A stretch of 64,000 bases of DNA, from the NCBI GenBank assembly GCA_027050775.1, contig JALUBH010000046.1, positions 1-64,000 of the forward strand. Reading direction: 5' to 3'. Of this stretch, positions 47,201-54,838 are shown in pieces. The position numbers were made by a program, and so were the translations under genes. The stretch is from Campylobacteraceae bacterium. Lineage in GTDB: Bacteria > Campylobacterota > Campylobacteria > Campylobacterales > Sulfurospirillaceae. Each line of letters starts with the position of its first letter. The stretch's first letter is position 1. The notes beneath the pieces were generated by a model, which ran no database searches, was not told the origin of the DNA, and saw only the letters and a program-made list of their open reading frames with translations.

Positions 47201-48826
47201 ACTTGCAGCATTTGCAGTTGAATTTATATTTATACTGTTTGCTTCTATATTTGATCCGTTTTTTATATCTATGGTTGAAAGTGCATCACTGTGACTATAG
47301 CCTACAGGTGAAACAGGTGAGTTAGCTAAAAATGTCAAAGCTCTTGAGCCTACACTTAAACTTCCGTCAGGATCATAAAACTCGTTATCCGATGTTGCAG
47401 TAGAAGTTATTTTGACACTGTTGCCTTTTAATGTTGCTCCATCAAGCAAGATATTTGAAGATGCCTGATTAATAATAGTATGATCTGTTTGAATGGCATT
47501 TAGTGTAATATCGCCTGTACCTGCTAAAAGCTCGGAATTTGTTTGCAAGCTAATTGAAGGTGCATTAAAATCAATATTGCCACCGTTTGTAGATATAACA
47601 ATACCGGCTAGTAATACTATCGAATTATCGGCATTTGCTGTATAGCTTCCGGTCATTGTAACATCTTTGTTGATTTGCAAGTCAGTAGGATCTACCAAAA
47701 AAGTGCCATCTTTGCCATAATTGGAAGATAAGTTTATCATGCCACCATTTAGTAAAACTCTGCCTTTCGCGCTTACTTCTGTAAAACCTCCATCACCAGA
47801 TATCTTGCCACCTTTTGCTATATAAGATACTTTCTTGCCTGAATATGTCAAATGATTGGCATATATGTTTATCTTGCCACCATTTCCACTATTTTGTGCA
47901 TTTGTTTGGAGTTTTGCATTGTTTAGTATAAAGGCATTTTTTTGAGCTTTTACTTCTATAGATCCGGCCTTGCCTGAGTTTGAGGCATCTGTGTTTAAGG
48001 AGCCCGAAACCATAGCAGTTCCACTTGCGCCTTGGAGTTCTATTTTGTCTCCATTTTTGACTATTTTGATGGCATTTTGGAGGGAATCTGTGTTTAGGAC
48101 ACTATCGACTATGCTATTTGCATGATCTTTTGATATGACTATGGGCTTGTCGTTTTGTTGCATAGGTTTATAGTCGTATTTGATAAATCCTGAGGGATCA
48201 AACTGCATGTAGTAGTTGTCTGTAGCTCCTATGACGATATGACCTGATTTTGCTATTATCTCTCCTTGATTGCTTACAAATGGTGATGCAAGGACTACAA
48301 ATCCATTGTTTGAGACTGAGATAGAGCCTTTTTGTATGATGTATGAGTTTGCTCTGTTTTTAATTTGGTTAAATTGGTAGTTTCCGTTTAGAAAATCGCT
48401 GTCTTTTATGTTTAGGGTTGTTGCTATAAAGCTGTTTGCGTTGATTGCTGAATTTGCACCAAAAAATATACCCGCAGGATTTACTAAAAAAACCTTACCG
48501 TTTGCATTTAAGCTACCTAAGATTGAAGATGGATTTGCCTGTATGACTCTATTTAAAACGACAGAGTTTGAAGATGGTTGCAAGAAACGAACACCCTCTT
48601 TAAGACCAATATTAAAGCTTTTGTAGTTGATGATTGCTCTATTTGATGCATTTATAAGCATATTTTTAGCATTTTGTGATATTTGTACGGAGCCAGCTGC
48701 TACTTGAGCGCCAATAGGTAGAGCATTTAGAGGAAGAGTTATCAGTAAAAGACTTAAAGACAGGGCTAAAAGTGGCTTGGATTGGTTGTATTTTTTGTAT
48801 GCGCGAAAAATATGCTTGGATTTCAT
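38294..48826 (-). CDS. Giant two-partner secretion adhesin (TpsA, filamentous haemagglutinin type)
   Basis: The 3510-residue protein has a long signal peptide (residues 1-36), the TPS secretion domain (about 37-170, with FLQPSSNSVVLNRV and VNPAGIFFGANS), then a beta-helical shaft. From about residue 500 to 2300 many degenerate units of about 70 residues recur (AYI-N-S then an A/G-rich GIGASV-type strand, for example KAYIQNSSDITANSDVTLSS), like Fusobacterium LktA-type adhesins. A tryptophan-rich hydrophobic stretch near residue 2660-2690 breaks the pattern. No cysteine was seen. TpsA proteins cross the outer membrane through TpsB and mediate adhesion or aggregation. Sampled lines are about 40-48% GC against about 30% in flanking genes, suggesting acquisition. 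Frame fully open. Confidence 0.92.
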   Translation of the reverse strand: MKSKHIFRAYKKYNQSKPLLALSLSLLLITLPLNALPIGAQVAAGSVQISQNAKNMLINASNRAIINYKSFNIGLKEGVRFLQPSSNSVVLNRVIQANPSSILGSLNANGKVFLVNPAGIFFGANSAINANSFIATTLNIKDSDFLNGNYQFNQIKNRANSYIIQKGSISVSNNGFVVLASPFVSNQGEIIAKSGHIVIGATDNYYMQFDPSGFIKYDYKPMQQNDKPIVISKDHANSIVDSVLNTDSLQNAIKIVKNGDKIELQGASGTAMVSGSLNTDASNSGKAGSIEVKAQKNAFILNNAKLQTNAQNSGNGGKINIYANHLTYSGKKVSYIAKGGKISGDGGFTEVSAKGRVLLNGGMINLSSNYGKDGTFLVDPTDLQINKDVTMTGSYTANADNSIVLLAGIVISTNGGNIDFNAPSISLQTNSELLAGTGDITLNAIQTDHTIINQASSNILLDGATLKGNSVKITSTATSDNEFYDPDGSLSVGSRALTFLANSPVSPVGYSHSDALSTIDIKNGSNIEANSININSTANAASKVFTVFKGVAAGWGESTAKAYTTIEKGATLNAKNDISIGSTINSSNKVSAYTVNLGGSRGAKANLTLGYAHSVVDSKTQIQNGATLTSQQGDITINSTVDKSISSSALAGSYDDGTLGAGVAITSSTSNSVTEAGGTLNAKNLYIDATTNNNLVKTAASAAVGSGFVSGRIVKAANVALNQLSKFTSKVPAARSGSSSTGTAISAAFSYSKHSTTTKAYLASNSNANIAQDTQIHSTTNYPMDNINGAKGIKSSAIATVDSNKDASKDKSVAGALLFSDISNYTEAFIGQNAVLNSGGDIDLFAKTYLPYEILWANIQGVGDITDKINSNAGIQNGFFTTWAQSNSKGKKVGLAGSVNIFHLTNNTNSYVDNSAQINQRIASYGKMRVIAQNDVQTLNLSGVFGLKGAGSSGGKGGVGGSYLDILYNDTATAKVKNGSKIKASSFSAIADSSTKNISIAEAGAMSGKYGVAGSLSYLRTNDTTSATVDGATIDTTLGAVDNRFYKGGRNSNLLVEANNYAKIFNLGGGVAKAKNVGIGVSVSLNEINRNTLASIENSQIATKGQNYIYALNSGVIDAYSLAAAIAAPGAPTPDASSAPNGAGNFGIGVSGDVSINTISDDADAHIKNTTLTNQNSNLNIKAKNSSEIKSFTGSAAITTSSKSVGLAGSYSQNSITDSAQSYIDSSTATANKVSLSASNDNDIQSASISGSAAPTSNSGSIAGSVSINSVAATTKAYIQNSSDITANSDVTLSSDDTSSIKALAGAVSVGGKAGIGASFAKNNITDTILSYLSSSDLSSKGDLKITSVFSGSIKLLATSAGAALSGMAAGISVSLNNIANDITSYIDGKKTSAGIHADGNTQVSSDDTSNINIISGGISGASAASIGASVLYNVIKNTLLSYLNNTDISTNGNMIVRAKSDKTIQAISVGGAGAGDVSLAGSVVINTIKNHTSSYISGTQANIGGTLSLSAIDNSAISNYGGTGSGAGTVGIGGTAIVNNIQNSILAYINNNSIINALGNDFLSVLSGNENGDKEDVRGLDIFASGRSNIENYEGTIGIGGTGSLAATVSTNIIKNIISAYIDNSQINQASNANSLQDARVRSFAYTNLYNIIGAVALSGDAGIGASVDTSIIKNSTKSYITDNSNIKANNLIQVKSDGLERLNAIAASGAGSTVALAGSVETIILDNTNEAYVQNSLLSSNKDLDVLSNDSSIYGTKKDGTKSGIIAGGIQGSVAASLGGAVFVNSAKHTVKAYVDNSTLNAKGSTNIKTNSSFDVLSYITNIGVSAGVSLSASVVVNGLQALSQAYTTGSTNINQDDSFKTSSQNVDITGKSSSAVDTTVGSVSAGLVGVGGSVNVTNIKDTVLAQIGSGNKVDAGGALLVNADSSKTVQDKVGAFSAGLGGVAGAVSITNINKALNGDQVNSYDNTKSQSNTIVSKDNVKGRVGDTSQANEADSDIQSNTPTNIDGAFSTTQPSSSTFANIANNAIINTGLDTTVQAADTVKYQSLTGALGAGIVGAGGAVGIGEIGSNTQAFINRGVKLDTRNLYVTSEFNVNDTNIKSYAAAAGLVGLGAAVSQLYIKDYTTLAFIGANSLINSSGSINIKSETNPTVYTKALGAAVGATAVGVVMSKTNINGTTGTYIGTNSHLSANGNIALNSVFDTPSTISSLSQAAAGGIYSRAGSVSTTDISPYIFTTLQDYVALYTLGNINLTSIGNGALSSNAEGVSIGELTVGISDAKSYWTPVIYTNIQNHVQLNSNNLFANAFENTDTLGNYKESNEIKSSSFSAAGALVGGSGSSSYAKSNAVVKVNIGNSNTITTNLDSNFQAKSFSNTVTNSSGNNYGVLAAGSTHAKSENYSDTAVNTGTQNKIESTNSDLNMYSYSKIKASASTTGGAGGLIAGAGTLSKVDITNNSNINIGKNNNLYAKKGDINLNAQGYIDTSADTSITTAGGITINESESNININQNIGVTVNNLSQLEAKNININAKSLYLHAVLSSLSHTIAANSTSKAYSILNVNSNAKINIKPQARLTGYNSVNINALQNNVYFSTYAKVEIKAGLTGTTYAKVKNNPTINSNVNVESGSNIYTRNLNIKSSAPDKSKNIYKLNAEAKSNTVVYWVLTTVDKLVKKVSHIPIIGWFVKWVWHKVKEWVKHILHSDASSDMLGKYVSNGDISLNGNVYQLSSSPQRLSIAPDGTISSQGSISANVGTNNIVVNDIINHDIGKITLDASDQLSGNANIYLSNSYPSIDITNQTNKNLLINKITMISDNANKPNLEIFTNNGGDLSNFNIQPVVLPHTINIQNSGNGNIVFNNLVDNYGGDTTVANSYGSILANNGALIKSKNVNFISQRGSIGLLNAPLEVELTKSNSENPTVNIDSFRSIYFGLKLSQLLNSQPASNYTIDKAVLNNIHANGKIGITLHTPTYTYYDAVADDFVKVNTQALYAINNIYSNDDIAVNGEAGNSILFDGTMQSGQKDLGIVINNTDPSITTSEYIRSITPNDIYLNPITTRGGHISINLNKGLFSGGGTATVLNGHMHLNIQNNTPKNLNTDYIKMGEITNGSFIVNGVPKSFNTTGYSNGAVDIQNLQGRNINIGSSSSPVNLTGEITAQTSGNVFINSLNDLALSKITGSDVFIQSDKNILDLSQNIPTVSANNLVLNAVNDIGSDNAPLTISSNLLNARSSIGSINMASNNNIIIDSIQTPNKLTLSTNGGIYQNGGSATDITANEVLLKAKNGIGDDGTNEKGIDTKVNILDAYNQNANNLVISNEGNLLAGDLDADGYALYNGGGDIKVTTSGDFTQQANTVVLSKRDISVSSIGDIFAVNLKATRDISLESTNGNILAKSEVAPNLSGGRKITLLAYNGFVGTPQNIIDIQEGTQGVHIATKDAEDFLSVYIRGVVSPTNFYTDPELATFNNRPISGTKIEEFLQSIYNNSAQRYKNMRQLFFIPITPAKKAEKIVQLF
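40725..40865 (-). other. Tryptophan-rich hydrophobic insert in TpsA
   Basis: Within the beta-helical adhesin, about residues 2655-2700 read VVYWVLTTVDKLVKK, then IPIIGWFVKWVWHKVKEWVK. It is amphipathic/hydrophobic with five Trp, unlike the Ser/Asn/Thr-rich repeats around it. It could be a membrane-interacting element or a folding boundary. Confidence 0.6.
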
Positions 48827-48855
48827 GATTTTATCCTTTTTATTTATCTTGAATG

Positions 48856-50378
48856 TTAAAATTTAGCTCCTACAATAAAATATATATGTGTTCTATTGTC
48901 GCTTATGCTAACCGAATTATATACCGGTATTCCTACTGTAAAATTTGCAAAATATCTTTTTTTTATGTTTGCATTTATATCGAAACCGGCACCTGTTAAT
49001 CTGACAATCTTCTCTTCTCCTGGGACAGGGCTATTTGCAAAAGCTACGCCGTGGTCTAAAAAGAGACCAAATTGTAAAGAATCTTTCAGCCACTTGTAGT
49101 TGATTTTTGGTTTATAATTCCACTCTATGGATGCCAAAAATCCAGAATCTCCAAGTTTGGCGGATGGTTCAAAGCCCCTGACACTTGAGAGACCACCTAG
49201 TGAAAACATCTCTGCAACAGGAAGTTTGTCCGATGTGTATTGTCCGTTTGCTATTAATCGTATGCTGTTTTTATCATTTATAAATCTTTGGTAGCTAGAG
49301 TTAAGGTTGTACTTTAAGAAGTTTATATCTTCATTTAGTCTGCTACCAAAAGATCCATCACCACTAAAACCTTTTGATACGGAAAAATTGAATGAAGTTG
49401 TATCAAATATACCTGTTCTTTGCCAAGAAAGATTTGCATTTAGTGCATTTATTTGATCTTTTGATGATAAGGAGCCAAGAAGAAAGTTTTTAAATTCTTT
49501 TCTCTCATAAGTCAGTGATACGTCAAGTCTGTTTTTAAATGAACGCAAAATAGGTTGAGTCAAACCTAATGTATATATAAGTGTTTCCTTTCATATCCAA
49601 TACACTAAAATCACCCGCAGCCACATAGTTTGCATATAAAAATCCAAAGTCGATTTTTGTTTTGTTTTTGCCAAGATTTAGTGCATAGTCACTTCTAAAA
49701 AGTTTCGTATTTGCAGAAGATGTACCTATGATGGTATTTAATGATATTTCGTCTCCTTCTTTGATTAAGTTTCCATACGAAAGATTCGCGGAGAGTCTAT
49801 ATCTTGAAGTACCACTTGAGCCAAGATTGTCAAGTGAAGTGCTCATATGAAAAGGTTTTTTGTCTTGAACCTTTAAAATTACATCTGTAGTTGCAAATTT
49901 ACTGCCTTTTTTTAAAAGAGATTTTACCTTCAAGTCACTATATTCATTTAAAAGAAGTAAGGATTTTATAAAAGCACTATAGTCTAAAAAATCTCCTGTT
50001 TTTAAAGCAAAATTTCTTTTTATGAAGTTCGTTGAGTAGTATTTGTTTCCATCTATAGTGATTTTACCTACTTTTCCTCTTGTCAATGAAAACTTAAGCA
50101 ATCTGTTTTTTTAGTGTTTGTGGCGGTAAGATAACTTTAGTAAACAGTCTATTAGTTTTTTTGTAATAATCGCTCACCTTGTTTTTTAAAATACCAATTT
50201 GTCTCATATCTAGATTGCGATTTAGGTATGGAGATATTATCTTGTGAATTGGTGCTATATCTTTTGCCTGTATGCCTGCGATGTCAATTTTTTTGATAAA
50301 AATGCTCTGGAGGTTTGTTGCAAATAAGACAGATATGAAGAGAAATATAATCAAAACTTTCAAAAATTTATTATTCAC
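48856..50378 (-). pseudogene. TpsB outer-membrane transporter (ShlB/FhaC family), split by two frameshifts
   Basis: Three overlapping frames make up one transporter: 50378-50094 (signal peptide and start of POTRA), 50101-49535 (POTRA KFSLTRGKVGKITIDGNKYY and first strands) and 49563-48856 (barrel, including the VRGFEPSAKL motif and the terminal FIVGAKF). Six instead of seven A at 50106-50112 would join the first two to read TLKNRLLKFSLTRG. One extra TA in the (TA)4 at 49572-49579 would join the last two to read TYIYTLGLTQPIL. TpsB proteins export the neighbouring TpsA. As written no functional transporter would be made. Slips in simple repeats may be assembly errors, phase variation or decay. 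Confidence 0.85.
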
Positions 50379-50412
50379 CGTAACTCCTTTTTAGTAATCT
50401 AATCAACTATGG

Positions 50413-50422
50413 TATAATTATA
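50413..50422. promoter_or_regulatory. Shared divergent promoter of tpsB and the AraC gene
   Basis: TATAATTATA is a symmetric double -10: TATAAT reads in both directions from the same ten bases in the 108-bp gap between the two genes, so the two transcription units must compete. Confidence 0.55.
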
Positions 50423-50486
50423 ATCAAAAATAAGCAGAAGCGATATGACATTTGAGCCCAAATAATTTTTAAATGAAAGAGATACT

Positions 50487-51536
50487 ATGGTGATGATTGA
50501 TAGTTTTTCGAAAACAGACATAAAATTTCTTTTTACGGGATTTTCCATATCATCACTCTTCTATAACTTTTTGCTAGAAACTATACCAAAAATCGGCGTT
50601 GACAAGAAGGTGCTTGAAGCCTATATACACCAAAAAATTGAGCCTGTACCAAATGGGGAAAGAGTTTCATTTATAAAAACATTCAGAATTTGGAATGGGA
50701 TTGAGAAAGTATCAAATCGTTCAGATATAGGTTTATTGATAGCTGATCAATTTACTTTGGAAAAAGCCGGAATTATCGGTAAACTTTTTATAGGAACAAA
50801 CAACCTGAGGGAGTCTGTAGATATAATAAAGAGATTCTTAACACTGATGATTAGCAATATATCTATAAGATATGAAGAACTAGACGATGAAGTTTTGTTT
50901 TATTTTGATATTGTGCCTAGATTTATCATGCCCTTTAGTATAATCGAATGTTATGCAAAGATTTGCCATAATTGGGTGAAGGAGTACAGTGGTTTATCGT
51001 CACTACCCATAGTTGAAATAAATTTTTTCCCCCCTAAGCCAAAACATTTTGAGTATTATACATCGAAATTTCCTGATGCAAAAGTATCTTTTTCCGAATT
51101 AGAAAATTTTATAGTCTTAAAAAAAGATATTTTCTATAAAAAAAACATGTCTAACCCGATTGTTTCATACGATTATATTCTTAAACATGCCAAAAAGATA
51201 AAATCCAATCTATTAAACTCATCACAATGCACGAGAAAAATAGTAAATCAAATCTTAATTGATATGCCTAAAGGAGAGTGTGCAATTTACAGCATTGCAG
51301 AAAAATTCCATATAAGTGCAAGTACTGTAAAAAGAAGACTAAGATCTGAGCAGACGAGTTTTAAGAAGCTTTTGGAGTACACAAGAAAAGAGCTGTCAAT
51401 TTCGATGCTTAAAGATAAAAATCTAACCTGTGAAGAAGTATCTTATCTGCTTGGTTATTCGGAGTATAGTCCTTTTTTTAGGGCATTTAAAAAGTGGTAC
51501 CATTGTTCTCCGTCGAAATATAGAGAAAATTTATAG
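50487..51536 (+). CDS. AraC-family transcriptional regulator
   Basis: The 349-residue protein has an N-terminal arabinose-binding-like effector domain typical of OruR/ArgR-type AraC proteins (residues about 20-210) and a C-terminal double helix-turn-helix (about 255-345: YSIAEKFHISASTVKRRLRS, then CEEVSYLLGYSEYSPFFRAFKKW). It is divergent from the tps operon with a shared promoter, so control of the adhesin is likely. Ligand unknown. Confidence 0.88.
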   Translation: MVMIDSFSKTDIKFLFTGFSISSLFYNFLLETIPKIGVDKKVLEAYIHQKIEPVPNGERVSFIKTFRIWNGIEKVSNRSDIGLLIADQFTLEKAGIIGKLFIGTNNLRESVDIIKRFLTLMISNISIRYEELDDEVLFYFDIVPRFIMPFSIIECYAKICHNWVKEYSGLSSLPIVEINFFPPKPKHFEYYTSKFPDAKVSFSELENFIVLKKDIFYKKNMSNPIVSYDYILKHAKKIKSNLLNSSQCTRKIVNQILIDMPKGECAIYSIAEKFHISASTVKRRLRSEQTSFKKLLEYTRKELSISMLKDKNLTCEEVSYLLGYSEYSPFFRAFKKWYHCSPSKYRENL

Positions 51537-51540
51537 GCAC

Positions 51541-52044
51541 TTATATGTTTGTTTTGTGTTTTTTAGGATAGTCAAAAAAGAGGATTTTTCCACTGCCCTC
51601 TTCTATCTCTTTGAAGTTTTTTATATCAAACTCTATACAAATTATAGAACATGTTGGCATATTTGTAAGAATCGCTCCGCTCAAAATTTCTCCAACTTCT
51701 GTTATGGTTGGATTGTGCGCAACTATAAAAACAGAATCTATGTTTTTGTCAAGAGAGTCGAGGATATATCTATAAGTTTGGTAAGAACTCTCGTATAAAG
51801 AGTCTATATATGATATATCTGATTTGTCATAGCCTATGGTTTTTGCTATCTCTTTGGCTGTTGTTTTTGCTCTTTTGGCAGGGCTTGAGAGTATAAGATC
51901 TGGCATAACAGCAAAAAATTTCAGTCTCTTTGCCATAAATTCTAAATCGCTCTTTCCTCTTTTGTTTAGAGGTCTCTGAAAATCACTCAAGTCCATCTCT
52001 TTCCAGCTTGACTTGGCATGTCTTACAAGATATATCTTTTTCAT
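51541..52044 (-). CDS. SixA-type phosphohistidine phosphatase
   Basis: The 167-residue histidine-phosphatase-superfamily protein has the catalytic RHA motif (YLVRHAKSSW), SSPAKRAKTTAKEIAK and the second His in VAHNPTITEVG. SixA removes phosphate from histidine on phosphotransfer or PTS proteins in E. coli; the target here is unknown. It converges on the AraC gene with 4 bp between stops. Confidence 0.88.
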   Translation of the reverse strand: MKKIYLVRHAKSSWKEMDLSDFQRPLNKRGKSDLEFMAKRLKFFAVMPDLILSSPAKRAKTTAKEIAKTIGYDKSDISYIDSLYESSYQTYRYILDSLDKNIDSVFIVAHNPTITEVGEILSGAILTNMPTCSIICIEFDIKNFKEIEEGSGKILFFDYPKKHKTNI

Positions 52045-52115
52045 AGTGTAATTTTAGCATTTAATATATAAAATTTTCCAAAACCCATTTTTTACCGTGA
52101 TTTTTTACAATTTTG

Positions 52116-52127
52116 CTACATGTAGAG
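52116..52127 (+). repeat. CTACATGTAGAG motif, copy 7 (intergenic)
   Basis: Exact 12-mer in the non-coding gap between sixA and the ligase gene, free of any coding constraint, upstream of the -10-like TATAAT at 52155-52160. Confidence 0.7.
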
Positions 52128-52195
52128 CTGTTTTTAACCTTATGATATAATATGTATAATTTGGTGATTACACAAAAACTATTGCTGAGGAGTCT

Positions 52196-53284
52196 ATGAT
52201 GTATTTTAAGAAGTGGAAAGACCACAAGGGGTACACCCTAGGGGCGGAATTAGAAGCGAGGATCCAAGATAAGAGCAGTTTTGAGCTGAAAAACTACTCT
52301 TCTGTTATTAGAAAAAGATTTAGCAAAGAGTATGAGCAAAAGATACATCAAGAGTTTCTCGAATGTATGGTGGAGTTTGTCAGTCCTGTTTGCGATACTT
52401 CATTTGAAGTTATGAGTGAGCTAAAAAAACAGATATTATATCTGAAAGATGTGGTTAAAGATGATGATATTACCATAGCTACTTCAGGCTCACACTCTTA
52501 CAAGATAGGTGTTTTAGAGCATGTCAATGAGAAGAGATATGACGATTTTGCGGATGAGTACGGTATACTTCTCTCAAGATTTCATATATGCGGTTTTCAT
52601 ATACATGTAGCACTTGAATCATCTGTCGAAGCTATGAGGGCATATAATTTTTCATTGGAGTTTTTGCCTATATTTTTGGCTTTAAGTGCAAATTCACCAT
52701 ATTTTAATGGAGAAGATGCGAGACTTTTGTCATATCGTGCAAAAATCTTTGAGCAACTTCCTCGCGCCGGGCAATCAAGCTACTTTGAAAATTTTACAAA
52801 AATGCAAGAGTTATATGAAAAGATGAATGAAGCCGGCAGTGTAAAAACCGCCAAAGATATTTGGTGGGATGTGCGAATCAGTCCAAAATTTGGTACTTTG
52901 GAGATAAGGATTTGTGACGCAAGTAATGATTTTGAAAGACTCAGGCTTTTAATAGTTCTTTTTCAGGCTTTGTGTCTTTTTGCACAAAATCAAGAGCTAA
53001 AAAGGATACCTCATCAAATTTTACTTCAAAACAGATGGAATGCCCTGCGACACGGACTTGACGGCACATTTCAAAACAATGATGTCATCACTACCGTTAG
53101 AAATCATTTTTTAAATTTAGTAAATCGTATGGAAAAAAGTGGTATATTTTCAAAATTAAATTCTCAAAATGACATAAAAAAATTGAAAGATTTGGCATAT
53201 CAGGATGAGTTGGCAAAAAAACAGATAAAAGTCTATGAAAAATCAAAAGATTTTAAAGATGTGGAAAAACTAGGGGTATTATGA
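52196..53284 (+). CDS. Glutamate-cysteine-ligase-type (GCS2/YbdK) carboxylate-amine ligase
   Basis: The 362-residue protein belongs to the GCS2 family: LGAELEARI near the N-terminus (metal/glutamate site), GFHIHVALES and DIWWDVRISPKFGTLEIRIC, the conserved catalytic strand. Such enzymes join the gamma-carboxyl of glutamate to an amine, often cysteine. GAGGAG lies 4-9 bp before the ATG. The stop overlaps the following gamma-glutamyltransferase gene (ATGA), pointing to a shared gamma-glutamyl substrate. Whether the product is gamma-glutamylcysteine is not known. Confidence 0.88.
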   Translation: MMYFKKWKDHKGYTLGAELEARIQDKSSFELKNYSSVIRKRFSKEYEQKIHQEFLECMVEFVSPVCDTSFEVMSELKKQILYLKDVVKDDDITIATSGSHSYKIGVLEHVNEKRYDDFADEYGILLSRFHICGFHIHVALESSVEAMRAYNFSLEFLPIFLALSANSPYFNGEDARLLSYRAKIFEQLPRAGQSSYFENFTKMQELYEKMNEAGSVKTAKDIWWDVRISPKFGTLEIRICDASNDFERLRLLIVLFQALCLFAQNQELKRIPHQILLQNRWNALRHGLDGTFQNNDVITTVRNHFLNLVNRMEKSGIFSKLNSQNDIKKLKDLAYQDELAKKQIKVYEKSKDFKDVEKLGVL

Positions 53285-54816
53285 ACAAAAAAAATTTACT
53301 AGGTGTCATAAGTGCAGGAGATATAAATACAGCACGAGCCGGTGAAGAGATTCTAAAAATTGGTGGCAATGCCTATGATGCTATGGTAGCTTGTTTATTG
53401 GCTGCTCCTCTTTGTGAGCCAATTCTCACAAGTCTTGGTGGCGGAGGTTTTATGCTCAGTACGCAAGACTCTAGGGAGCCTGTGGTTTATGATTTTTTTG
53501 TGGATGTTCCTCCTAAAAATATACAAAATCCTGAATTTTTTCCTATAGATGTTGACTTTGGCGCTACCGTACAGGAGTTTCACATCGGTTGTGGTGCAGT
53601 TGCGGTTCCAGGAGTCATCAAAGGAATTTGGCAGATATATAAAGACCTCTGCTCTTTACCTATGGAAGAGATTATAAAACCGGCTTGCAGATATGCAAGC
53701 GAGGGACTCTATATCACCAAAATGCAAGCTGATTTTTTGAAGCTTTTGACTCCTATATTTACTTCTACTCAAGGTTCACGAGATTTGTATGTCAGAGATG
53801 AAAAGCTGATAGATGAAACACATCTTTTCAAAAATCAAGATTATGCCGATTTTTTAAAAAAGTTTGCAAAAGAGGGTTCAGATATATTTTATAAAGGTGA
53901 AGTTGCAAAGAGTATAGAGAATTTATGTCAAAAAAACAATGGACTTCTAAATATGGAAGTTTTAGAAAATTATAAAGTTATAAAAAAAGCTCCGTTGAAG
54001 TTCAAATATAAAGATTTTGATATCTATACCAACCCTCCCCCTTCGAGTGGTGGTATATTGAGTGCATTTAGTCTGCTTTTGCTCGAAGATGAAAAACTAG
54101 GAGGCTACAGAACACAGAAGTATTTTGAAGAACTCATAGAAGCCCAAAAGATTACGAGTGATTTTCGCTCTCAATATGTAGATGAGTTTTTGCATACAAA
54201 CAACCTAAGAGATGTGCTCAAAAACAACAGATTAATGGATAGTTTTCGAGACAAGTTTAAGCAAAGAGTGAATATGTGGGGAAATACAACACATATTAGC
54301 ATCATAGATGCCTTTGGAAATGGTGCGAGTACAACCACGACAAATGGCGAAGCATGCGGGCATATAGTACCGGATACCGGCATCATGCTAAACAATATGT
54401 TAGGAGAAGAAGATCTAAATCCTCATGGATTTTTTGGCTGGGATAGCGGCATAAGACTCCCTTCCATGATGGCACCAACCGCAGTACTAAAAGATGAAAA
54501 ACTATTGCTTTTGTTAGGAAGTGCAGGAAGCAACCGCATACGAAGCGCCCTACTCCAAACTATCATCAACTATACACATTTTGGTATGTCAGTCCAAGAA
54601 GCCATAGATGAGCCTAGAGTGCACTTTGAAAATAGCACAATCTTTACAGAACCACCTCTGCATGTAGAGCTAAAAAATATGTCAAAAACTTATGAGCTAA
54701 AAGAGTTTGATAAGCTCAATCTCTTCTTTGGAGGAGTCCAAGCAGTTAGTGGCGATATGGACGCGGGAGCAGACCCAAGACGAGGTGCTTGTGTGCTAAA
54801 AGTGATAGCTAAGTAA
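53281..54816 (+). CDS. Gamma-glutamyltransferase family protein without signal peptide
   Basis: The 511-residue protein has the GGT fold markers: GGNAYDAMVACLLA, LGGGGFML, the PPPSSGGI strand and the Thr-nucleophile site GNTTHISIIDAFGNG, where autocleavage would occur before the catalytic Thr, then LLLGSAGSNRIRSALL near the C-terminus. Classical GGT is exported; this one begins MNKKNLLGVISAGDINTARA, with no signal sequence, so it should act in the cytoplasm. It is translationally coupled to the GCS2-type ligase. Confidence 0.88.
   Translation: MNKKNLLGVISAGDINTARAGEEILKIGGNAYDAMVACLLAAPLCEPILTSLGGGGFMLSTQDSREPVVYDFFVDVPPKNIQNPEFFPIDVDFGATVQEFHIGCGAVAVPGVIKGIWQIYKDLCSLPMEEIIKPACRYASEGLYITKMQADFLKLLTPIFTSTQGSRDLYVRDEKLIDETHLFKNQDYADFLKKFAKEGSDIFYKGEVAKSIENLCQKNNGLLNMEVLENYKVIKKAPLKFKYKDFDIYTNPPPSSGGILSAFSLLLLEDEKLGGYRTQKYFEELIEAQKITSDFRSQYVDEFLHTNNLRDVLKNNRLMDSFRDKFKQRVNMWGNTTHISIIDAFGNGASTTTTNGEACGHIVPDTGIMLNNMLGEEDLNPHGFFGWDSGIRLPSMMAPTAVLKDEKLLLLLGSAGSNRIRSALLQTIINYTHFGMSVQEAIDEPRVHFENSTIFTEPPLHVELKNMSKTYELKEFDKLNLFFGGVQAVSGDMDAGADPRRGACVLKVIAK
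54656..54669 (+). repeat. CTCTgCATGTAGAG motif, copy 8 (one mismatch)
   Basis: 13 of 14 positions match; again CTG CAT GTA GAG reads LHVE in the transferase gene. Confidence 0.5.
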
Positions 54817-54838
54817 ATGAAAAAAAGGAAAAAATATA

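Noticed and set aside
38294-48826. Regular repeats as a possible CRISPR array
   Set aside because: Repeats are degenerate, coding and about 210 bp long; no short identical repeats with unique spacers are present anywhere in the window.
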